Under the pieces are notes generated by a model that searched no databases, was not told where the DNA came from, and saw only the letters and a list, made by a program, of their open reading frames with translations. The position numbers were made by a program, and so were the translations under genes. A DNA stretch of 52,338 bases from an uncultured bacterium (GTDB lineage: Bacteria; Planctomycetota; Phycisphaerae; Sedimentisphaerales; Anaerobacaceae). The number at the start of each line of letters is the position of its first letter. The first letter of the stretch is position 1. Below are positions 1-5,968 of this stretch, piece by piece. Location: NCBI GenBank assembly GCA_913009355.1, contig CAJVYN010000001.1:1-52338 (forward strand). The letters are read 5' to 3'.

Positions 1-1
1 T

Positions 2-1558
2 GAGGTTTTCTCGCTCGCCTGGTCACTGGGCGGGGCAATCAGCGGCGAACATGCAGACGGGCTGGTAAGAGCGGCCTTCATAAAGAAGCAATACGGCGAT
101 AAATTCTACGAGTTATTATGCAAAATTAAGAACATATTCGACCCTGACGGTTTGATGAATCCAGGCAAAATCATCAATAGTGATGTTGATGTTATGGTTA
201 AGAACCTCAGGGCCGAGAGGAAGTTTTTGCCGGAAAGACTTTTTGAAAAAACGGATTTGCTTTTTGAAAAAGATGAGCTTGCCGCCGAGATTGAACAATG
301 TTACGGCTGTGGACTTTGCCGAAGCTGCGATTCTGTTCTGCGGATGTGCCCGGTGTTTCGTGCTTTAGGTGAAGAATTGGGAAGCTGCCGAGCGAAGGCA
401 AATATACTTGGTTTCTGGGCGACGGGGCAGTTGGAAAAACAGGATTTTGAATCGCCGGAGTTTAGAAAATTTCTGGATTTGTGTATTAACTGCAAAGCCT
501 GCCTGCGGGAATGTCCCTCCGGGGTTGATATTTCCAAGATTATCGTTGCAGCTCGAGCTGAATATGTCAAACGCAGAGGCTCAGCGCCCACAGAGCTGCT
601 CTTAACCCATAATCGCTATCTTAGTATGCTGGGCAGTGCCTCCTGGCCTGTTTTAAATTTTGTAATGAATCGGGCGGTTTTTAAATGGTTTCTTGAAAGA
701 ATCACAGGGCTCGACCAACGCAGGAATATACCCGGTTTCGAGTGTAAATCTTTCCTGAAAACGGGGCGTAAATTTTTAGCATCTTGTGAGCCGATAGAGA
801 AACCAATCGATAAAGTTGCGTATTTTGTAGATACTTATGCAAATTATAACGACCACGAATTAGGATTTGCGGTTCTTCGCGTACTGAGGCATAATAATAT
901 CGAGGTGATTCTGCCGAAGCAGTTGCCTGCGCCGCTGCCGGCTATTTGCTATGGCGACGTCAGTTGCGCCCGCAGGGATTTATCTTACAATGTCAAACAT
1001 CTTGCCAAGGTGATTTCCGCCGGTTTCAAAATCATTTGCTCCGAGCCGAGCGCTGCACTGTGTCTGAAGCAGGAGTTGAGGCATTTCGTCGCAAACAAAG
1101 ATGCCGAGCTTATCTCAGAAAATGTCTTTGAACTAATAAGTTATCTGCTGGATTGGTTCAAGCAGGGAAAGTTAAAGCCGGTATCGGAAAAGCTGAGATT
1201 GCTTCGTCGCTGCGCTCCTCGCAATGACACAGAGCACAACTTTGTCTATCATTGCCCCTGTCATTTACTTGCCGTTGGCAGTAACGGAGCGAGTGTAGAG
1301 CTTTTAGAAAAACTTTGCTCTGTTTCAGTCAGCGAACTTAATGCCGGCTGCTGCGGCTTAGCGGGGACATTCGGGATGCAGAAAAAAAACTACGATTTGT
1401 CGTCAAAAATTGCCGCTGGATTAAAAGAGGCACTAAAATCATCACCAACCAAATGTGTATTGACCGAATGCAGCGCCTGCAAAATGCAGATAGAACATAT
1501 AAGCGATTGCGTGGTTAGGCATCCGATTAAAGTAATAGCGGATAGTTATAGCACATAG
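2..1558 (+). CDS. FAD-linked oxidase / Fe-S oxidoreductase fusion, 3' part (5' end outside window)
   Basis: The frame is open from base 2, so the gene begins upstream; an ATG at 152 is internal. The first about 50 residues are the end of a GlcD-type FAD-linked oxidase C-terminal domain (SGEHADG, then FDPDGLMNPGKI). A ferredoxin-like domain follows, with two Cys clusters at about 299-350 and 481-516 (CINCKACLRECP). Two CCG-type segments then appear at about 1252-1360 (CPCH, GCCG) and 1467-1481 (CSACK). This is the one-chain GlcD-GlcF arrangement of 2-hydroxyacid (D-lactate, glycolate or 2-hydroxyglutarate) dehydrogenases passing electrons from FAD to Fe-S centres. The substrate cannot be read. 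A dispersed repeat is embedded in frame at 1194-1229, in the linker before the first CCG segment. Confidence 0.85.
   Translation, partial: EVFSLAWSLGGAISGEHADGLVRAAFIKKQYGDKFYELLCKIKNIFDPDGLMNPGKIINSDVDVMVKNLRAERKFLPERLFEKTDLLFEKDELAAEIEQCYGCGLCRSCDSVLRMCPVFRALGEELGSCRAKANILGFWATGQLEKQDFESPEFRKFLDLCINCKACLRECPSGVDISKIIVAARAEYVKRRGSAPTELLLTHNRYLSMLGSASWPVLNFVMNRAVFKWFLERITGLDQRRNIPGFECKSFLKTGRKFLASCEPIEKPIDKVAYFVDTYANYNDHELGFAVLRVLRHNNIEVILPKQLPAPLPAICYGDVSCARRDLSYNVKHLAKVISAGFKIICSEPSAALCLKQELRHFVANKDAELISENVFELISYLLDWFKQGKLKPVSEKLRLLRRCAPRNDTEHNFVYHCPCHLLAVGSNGASVELLEKLCSVSVSELNAGCCGLAGTFGMQKKNYDLSSKIAAGLKEALKSSPTKCVLTECSACKMQIEHISDCVVRHPIKVIADSYST
1194..1229 (+). repeat. Dispersed palindromic repeat arm inside a coding region
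   Basis: This 36-base stretch starts TGAGATTGC and ends CTCGCAATGACA, the same termini as the right half of the intergenic palindrome at 13123-13203. It is translated in frame as the linker peptide LRLLRRCAPRNDT of the Fe-S oxidoreductase. It has no stop codon in that frame, so the gene stays open. Confidence 0.75.
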
Positions 1559-1647
1559 CAGATAGAATTTCGTATCTCGTGAAACGTGAAGCGTATCTCG
1601 GAAAAAATATCCACAAAAAGACACAAAAAGCACAAAGGAAAGTCAAA

Positions 1648-2151
1648 GTGAAAAGGCAAGAGGAAAAAGGGAAAAGTGAGAAGGGGTTTTCGCTCGATTT
1701 TCTGACTGACTGGAAGGCTGCCCGGCAAAAGCCGGTTCATCTTGCCATAGTGATGACCCTTGGCTTTTGGCTTTTATTTATTTGTATTCCTGCTATATTC
1801 ATTCAAGATTTTAATCGAGTGCTATTGGTATCAAGCGGACTTCTCTATTGTGGGCTTCTTTCCTTTTTAGCTGCTGGCCTTACTCAGTATGACTTTTTGT
1901 ATCGTTATGTACAGTGGTGTAAAAAGCATAAAAAGATAAGGATCATAATTGCAGTTGGGCTCTTATTTTTAGGCTGCTTGTTCTTTTTGATGTGTAAGAT
2001 GTGGCCCGAATCCGTTGGTAGAATCTTTTTCCGGTTACCAACTTGCGTGATGATGATAGCAGTAAGTATAGTGCTTGTAGCATTTGTCGGTGTTGCAATT
2101 GGTGGGTGGGTTAAGTACGTGCGGCGAGCGAATAAACGAACAGACGGTTAG
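1648..2151 (+). CDS. Hypothetical membrane protein with four predicted transmembrane helices
   Basis: I do not recognise a family. Taking the GTG at 1648 gives 167 residues. Hydrophobic segments lie at about residues 30-52, 58-78, 97-119 and 130-155, with Lys/Arg-rich loops (CKKHKK before TM3, KYVRRANKR at the C-terminus). The GTG at 1648 is preceded by AGGAAAG at good spacing. An upstream in-frame GTG at 1579 would add 23 residues coded by word-repeat spacer (resembling CACAAAAAGCACAAAG), which makes that longer start unlikely. It sits 90 bases after the oxidoreductase and may be co-transcribed. The function is unknown. Confidence 0.55.
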   Translation: MKRQEEKGKSEKGFSLDFLTDWKAARQKPVHLAIVMTLGFWLLFICIPAIFIQDFNRVLLVSSGLLYCGLLSFLAAGLTQYDFLYRYVQWCKKHKKIRIIIAVGLLFLGCLFFLMCKMWPESVGRIFFRLPTCVMMIAVSIVLVAFVGVAIGGWVKYVRRANKRTDG

Positions 2152-2261
2152 AAGATGAGCCGGTTTGGAGGGAATATCGAATATCGAACAAGGAATGATG
2201 AATGTCGAAGTAGGATCCTTCGCTTCGCTCAGAATGATAAAAAGGGGCAAGAAACTTAATT
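2152..2261 (+). repeat. Spacer with word repeats and a GGATCC..TCAGAATGATA dispersed repeat
   Basis: The spacer contains AATATCGAATATCGAAC words. At 2213-2239 it holds a dispersed repeat beginning GGATCCTTCGCTTCGCTCAG and ending AATGATA. A diverged relative lies in the tuf leader at 50968-51002. No coding potential is seen. Confidence 0.5.
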
Positions 2262-3296
2262 ATGGCGACTGAAGAAGCAAATCTTAAAAAGGCGGTGCTT
2301 TGGGAAGCAGCGGAGGATAAAAAACTTCGATGTAAGCTGTGTAACTGGCGATGCTCAATTGCTAATGGTAAATCAGGCAGGTGTGCTGTCCGCAAAAACA
2401 TAGACGGTGTACTCTATTCGCTAAATTACGATAAGGTTTGCTCGGCTAATCCCGACCCGATAGAAAAAAAGCCATTGTTCCATTTTCAGCCGGGGACAAG
2501 TAGTTTTTCCATCGCTACGATGGGTTGTAACTTTCTATGCGAATTCTGCCAGAACTGGCAGATAAGTCAGGCAGCTATTGAAGATGGACGAATTGATGGG
2601 CAGGCGATAAGCCCGGGAAAAATAGTCGAGGCGGCTGTCCGCAGCGGATGCAAAAGTATCGCTTATACCTATACCGAGCCGACAGTTTTTATGGAGTTGT
2701 GCAACGATTGTGGGCGTTTAGCCAAGAAAAAGGGCTTGACGAACATTTTCGTCAGTAATGGCTATCAGACCCGCGAGGCAATCGATTTTGCTTTACGATG
2801 GCTCGACGGGATAAATGTTGACCTGAAATCTTTCAGTGACGATTACTATAAAAAATTGTGCAAGGCACGGCTACAGCCGGTACTTGATACGATTAGCTAT
2901 ATCGCAAAAGAAACCGATATCTGGCTTGAAGTTACTACCTTACTGGTTCCGGGCGAAAATGATTCCGACGATGAGTTGAAGGCGCTGGCTGATTTTATCG
3001 TCTCAAAAGCCGGCGCTGATGTGCCCTGGCATATCAGCCGATTCCATCCGAATTATAAGTATCTGGATTCGGCTGTAACGCCGGTTGAAACACTCCAGCG
3101 GGCATACGAGATTGGTAAAACGGCAGGGCTGCATTATATATATCTCGGTAATGTGCCGGGAGCAAAAGCGGAGAATACTTTTTGTTATAAATGTGGTAAA
3201 TTGCTGATTGAACGCAGCGGCTATCATATATCGGCCAACCACATAACCAATGCCTGCTGTCCCGATTGCGGGGTAAAGATAGCTGGGGTATGGTAA
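2262..3296 (+). CDS. amrS: AmmeMemoRadiSam-system radical SAM enzyme (AmrS-like)
   Basis: A 344-residue radical SAM protein. The cluster motif is CNFLCEFC (Cys89, Cys93, Cys96; CX3CX2C), preceded by conserved cysteines at 24, 27, 31 and 41. TYTEPTVF, NGYQTREA and DLKSFSDDYY are typical of the PflA-like AmrS family. The C-terminus has a zinc-ribbon-like CYKCG..CCPDCG. In other genomes AmrS accompanies Memo and AMMECR1 proteins; neither is present here, so its substrate is not shown. The ATG at 2262 follows an AAAAAGGGGC stretch. pdxB begins 16 bases after the stop, suggesting an operon with pdxB and folP. Confidence 0.85.
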   Translation: MATEEANLKKAVLWEAAEDKKLRCKLCNWRCSIANGKSGRCAVRKNIDGVLYSLNYDKVCSANPDPIEKKPLFHFQPGTSSFSIATMGCNFLCEFCQNWQISQAAIEDGRIDGQAISPGKIVEAAVRSGCKSIAYTYTEPTVFMELCNDCGRLAKKKGLTNIFVSNGYQTREAIDFALRWLDGINVDLKSFSDDYYKKLCKARLQPVLDTISYIAKETDIWLEVTTLLVPGENDSDDELKALADFIVSKAGADVPWHISRFHPNYKYLDSAVTPVETLQRAYEIGKTAGLHYIYLGNVPGAKAENTFCYKCGKLLIERSGYHISANHITNACCPDCGVKIAGVW

Positions 3297-3312
3297 TTGA
3301 TTATTGATTCTG

Positions 3313-4464
3313 ATGAAAATAATTGCAGATAGAAATATTCCGTTTGCGGCTGAATGCTTCTCTTCCATCGGCGAGGTTGAAGTTGTTGCCGGCCAGGATA
3401 TAACGCCAGGCGTTGTTGCCGACGCAGATTGTTTATTGGTTCGCAGTGTAACGAAAGTAGATTCGAATTTGTTAGCTGAAAGTTCGGTTCGGTTCGTGGG
3501 CACCGCTACTATCGGTTTTGAGCATATAGATACTGATTTTCTGGCCAGACACAATACTGGTTTTGCATCCGCGCCAGGGTCAAATGCCAACTCCGTGGTC
3601 GAATATATCGTTGCTGCGCTGCTCGAAGTCGGGCAAAAAGCAAATCTTAACCTAAAGGACAAATCGATAGGCGTTATCGGCGTTGGTAACATCGGCAGCA
3701 AAGTGGCTGAAAAAGCTGCGGCGATAGGTATGAAGGTCTGCCTCAACGACCCGCCATTGCAGCGACAAACCGGTGATGCAAAATACCTGCCTTTGGAAAA
3801 GCTTTTCGATTGCGATTTTATAACGCTTCATACGCCGTTGACCTTCGAAGGGATTGACAGAACTTTTTATTTGGCTGACGAAAGATTCTTTAAATCGCTG
3901 AAGAAAGGGTGTATCTTTTTTAATACTTCTCGCGGCGCAGTGGCTGACACAGGAGCTTTGAAGGCAATGATTAAATCAGGCAAATTGGGAGCTGCCGTAC
4001 TCGATGTCTGGGAAAATGAGCCGAGTATCGATACCGAACTTCTGGAAATGGCCGCTATCGGCACGCCGCATATAGCCGGCTATTCGCTTGACGGCAAAGT
4101 CGCAGGGATGATTATGATTTATAAGGCGGCCTGCGAATATTTCGGACTCGAAGCCGGATTTGATACGAAATCATTTTTACCTGAGCCAGCTGTCCGTGAG
4201 TTGAAGGTAAATCCGCAGACCGGCAGCGAGCAGGATATGTTGCGGGAAGCTGTTGAAAAAATTTATAATATTAAAAAAGATGACTCCAATCTACGGCGGA
4301 TTTTGAATATGCCCTTAGGCAAAAGATGCGGATTGTTTGAGAAACTGCGCAGCGATTATCCGGTCCGAAGGGAATTTCAAAATACCACGGTTGTTGTCAA
4401 AGATAAAAACAGCGGTCTGGCTAATAAGCTAAAGGGCATTGGATTCCTGCTTTCGAAGGAATGA
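3313..4464 (+). CDS. pdxB: Erythronate-4-phosphate dehydrogenase
   Basis: Second enzyme of the DXP-dependent pyridoxal-5'-phosphate pathway, oxidising 4-phosphoerythronate with NAD. The ATG at 3313 gives 383 residues beginning MKIIADRNIP, the usual PdxB start; a TTG at 3304 is a weaker alternative. The Rossmann motif GVIGVGNIG is at 120-128. Catalytic Arg207 (NTSRG), Glu236 (ENEP) and His253 (TPHIAG) fit the D-2-hydroxyacid dehydrogenase triad. The C-terminal dimerisation domain (about 290-370) separates PdxB from SerA. The last residues (GIGFLLSKE) are coded by a GGATTCCTGC..GGAATGACA repeat. The stop overlaps the folP ATG as ATGA, implying translational coupling. Confidence 0.85.
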   Translation: MKIIADRNIPFAAECFSSIGEVEVVAGQDITPGVVADADCLLVRSVTKVDSNLLAESSVRFVGTATIGFEHIDTDFLARHNTGFASAPGSNANSVVEYIVAALLEVGQKANLNLKDKSIGVIGVGNIGSKVAEKAAAIGMKVCLNDPPLQRQTGDAKYLPLEKLFDCDFITLHTPLTFEGIDRTFYLADERFFKSLKKGCIFFNTSRGAVADTGALKAMIKSGKLGAAVLDVWENEPSIDTELLEMAAIGTPHIAGYSLDGKVAGMIMIYKAACEYFGLEAGFDTKSFLPEPAVRELKVNPQTGSEQDMLREAVEKIYNIKKDDSNLRRILNMPLGKRCGLFEKLRSDYPVRREFQNTTVVVKDKNSGLANKLKGIGFLLSKE

Positions 4465-5333
4465 CAAATATGGAAAAAAGTAGCGGTGAAAATGTTGTTG
4501 AATGGCCAAAGGGAAGATTGGATTTTTCGGCTGGCTGTGTTGTGATGGGCGTTTTGAATGTTACGCTGGACTCCTTCAGCGACGGCGGCCAGTTCTTCAA
4601 TATCGACAAGGCCATTGAACACGGTCTTAAAATGGCTGCCGACGGAGCTGCGATAATAGATGTAGGAGCTGAATCCACCCGGCCGGGTGCCAGGCCTGTC
4701 TCGGTTGATGAGCAGATAAGCCGGGCAGTTCCGGTAATAAAAACGCTTCATAAAAAAATAGATGTGCCTATTAGTATTGATACTAAAACTTACGATGTCG
4801 CTAAAGCTGCTTTGGAAGCAGGGGCGGGGATGATAAACGATATTACGGCTTTGAGCGATGAGCGGATGGGAACGCTTGCAGCCGAGCATAAGGTGCCGGT
4901 CGTCCTGATGCATATGCAGGGCAGCCCTGCAACAATGCAAATCCAGCCGAAATATGATGATGTGGTTGGCGAGGTTCTTGCATTTCTTTTAGAGCGAGCA
5001 AAACGAGCTGAGGGGTTTGGTATTCCAAAGGATATGATTTTTATTGACCCCGGAATTGGTTTCGGTAAAACATTAGAGCATAATCTTTTGCTTTTGAAAA
5101 ATATTGATAAGTTTGTCGCTACCGGCTACCGTGTGCTTGTCGGCACAAGTCGTAAAAACTTTATTGGCAAACTCACCGGCAAAGAAAAACCGTCAGAACG
5201 CATATTCGGCACCGCTGCTACAGTCGCCTTATGTGCCGTCGCAGCCGTCTCAATCGTACGCGTCCACGATGTGACTGAAATGGTCGATGTAGTAAAAGTA
5301 GCAACTTCTATTGTAAATTTAAACTTAGTCTGA
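4461..5333 (+). CDS. folP: Dihydropteroate synthase
   Basis: Condenses p-aminobenzoate with 6-hydroxymethyl-dihydropterin pyrophosphate in folate synthesis; cytosolic TIM barrel. The 290 residues carry the family signatures MGVLNVTLDSFSDGG (29-43), DVGAESTRPGA (67-77), SIDTKTYDVA (106-114), NDITAL (126-131), LMHMQGSP (149-156), DPGIGFGK and GTSRKNFIG. Its ATG overlaps the pdxB stop. The last about 30 codons (5215-5300) are repeated at 5819-5904 after the DUF4160/DUF2442 pair. The tail after VVKV (ATSIVNLNLV) differs from that of the second copy. This suggests the 3' end was replaced or regenerated when the pair was inserted. Confidence 0.93.
   Translation: MTNMEKSSGENVVEWPKGRLDFSAGCVVMGVLNVTLDSFSDGGQFFNIDKAIEHGLKMAADGAAIIDVGAESTRPGARPVSVDEQISRAVPVIKTLHKKIDVPISIDTKTYDVAKAALEAGAGMINDITALSDERMGTLAAEHKVPVVLMHMQGSPATMQIQPKYDDVVGEVLAFLLERAKRAEGFGIPKDMIFIDPGIGFGKTLEHNLLLLKNIDKFVATGYRVLVGTSRKNFIGKLTGKEKPSERIFGTAATVALCAVAAVSIVRVHDVTEMVDVVKVATSIVNLNLV
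5215..5300 (+). repeat. Direct repeat copy 1: folP 3' end
   Basis: Bases 5215-5290 match 5819-5894 with four differences; similarity then fades through 5300. This copy is the functional folP 3' end. Confidence 0.85.
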
Positions 5334-5339
5334 TATAAT
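5311..5339 (+). promoter_or_regulatory. Sigma70-like promoter for the DUF4160/DUF2442 pair
   Basis: TTGTAA (5311-5316), a 17-base spacer and TATAAT (5334-5339) lie inside and just after the folP 3' end. A start about 6-7 bases after the -10 would fall at the ATG at 5346, predicting a leaderless mRNA. No Shine-Dalgarno fits between the -10 and the ATG. Confidence 0.6.
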
Positions 5340-5345
5340 TATCTT

Positions 5346-5585
5346 ATGAGCCCAACTGTCTTCAAGTATAAGAATTATCGCTTCCTTTTTTTCTCTCGAG
5401 AAGAAAGCAGAATTCACATACATGTATCCTCTCCCGAAGGTGAGGCAAAGTTCTGGATTACACCGCAGGTTCGTTTAGCAAAGAACTTCGGTTTCTCTCA
5501 AAATCAAATCACTGAGTTGAAAAAGGTTGTTGAGGAACACAAAAATGACATTAAAAACGCATGGTCAAAACATTTCAGAAGTTGA
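5346..5585 (+). CDS. DUF4160 domain protein, possible toxin-antitoxin partner
   Basis: A 79-residue protein starting MSPTVFKYKNYRFLFFSREE, with the RIHIHV and GEAKFWI segments that mark DUF4160. The family's biochemical role is not established. It is commonly found next to DUF2442 genes, and such pairs are suspected toxin-antitoxin modules. Here it overlaps the DUF2442 gene by 41 bases, so the two are certainly co-transcribed. A TATAAT box ends six bases before its ATG. The pair lies between the two copies of the folP 3' end, indicating a mobile or recently inserted cassette. Confidence 0.7.
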   Translation: MSPTVFKYKNYRFLFFSREESRIHIHVSSPEGEAKFWITPQVRLAKNFGFSQNQITELKKVVEEHKNDIKNAWSKHFRS

Positions 5586-5805
5586 AGTTTCTCATATCGA
5601 CATTCATGGTTTCTGGCTTTGTATAGAAGATAAAGAATACTTTTTGCCCTACGATGACTATCCCTGGTTTAAAGAAGCAAAGGTAAAGGAGATTCTAAAT
5701 GTCAAACTGCTACATAAGTATCACCTATATTGGCCGGAACTTGATATCGATATAGAGACCGATTCTCTGGAGAATCCGCAAGACTATCCATTAAAATACA
5801 AATGA
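5545..5805 (+). CDS. DUF2442 domain protein, partner of the DUF4160 gene
   Basis: 86 residues from the ATG at 5545; a TTG at 5527 would add six residues and is less likely. The segments VEVSHIDIHGFWL and LPYDDYPWFKEAK are typical of DUF2442, a small fold often paired with DUF4160 and proposed as one half of a toxin-antitoxin module. The start lies 41 bases inside the upstream gene in another frame, consistent with translational coupling. Which partner would be toxin or antitoxin cannot be told from sequence. Confidence 0.68.
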   Translation: MTLKTHGQNISEVEVSHIDIHGFWLCIEDKEYFLPYDDYPWFKEAKVKEILNVKLLHKYHLYWPELDIDIETDSLENPQDYPLKYK

Positions 5806-5818
5806 ATGTAGCCACTCA

Positions 5819-5925
5819 CTGCAACGGTCGCCTTATGTGCCGCCGCAGACGTCTCAATCGTACGCGTCCACGATGTGACTGAAATGGTCGATGTGATAAA
5901 GGTTGTAAATGCTATCAGTATGTAA
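5819..5925 (+). pseudogene. folP: Second copy of the folP 3' end (fragment)
   Basis: About 35 codons homologous to the folP C-terminus (ATVALCAAADVSIVRVHDV, then TEMVDVIKVVNAISM and a TAA at 5923-5925), with no start codon or upstream gene body. Bases 5819-5894 differ from 5215-5290 at four sites. The tail VVNAISM looks more like a natural FolP end than the tail of the intact gene does. This may be the original 3' end displaced by the inserted DUF4160/DUF2442 cassette. Confidence 0.8.
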
Positions 5926-5927
5926 AT

Positions 5928-5945
5928 CCGAATATCGAAATTCGG
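5928..5945. terminator. Short hairpin between convergent folP fragment and lon
   Basis: CCGAAT and ATTCGG form a 6-bp stem with a 6-base loop in the convergent gap. There is no clear U-run on either strand, so terminator function is only possible. Confidence 0.25.
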
Positions 5946-5968
5946 AATATCAACTGCTCAAAATACCC

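Noticed and set aside
3003-3746. 247-codon minus-strand open frame antisense to amrS and pdxB
   Set aside because: It overlaps two genes with clear catalytic motifs and has no recognisable domain; it is a shadow of their codon pattern.
4377-4940. 187-codon minus-strand frame antisense to pdxB/folP
   Set aside because: It contains peptide typical of the dispersed repeat (CHSFESRNP) and lies opposite folP core motifs.
5806-5925. Second functional folP gene
   Set aside because: Only about 35 terminal codons are present, without a start or the active-site motifs.
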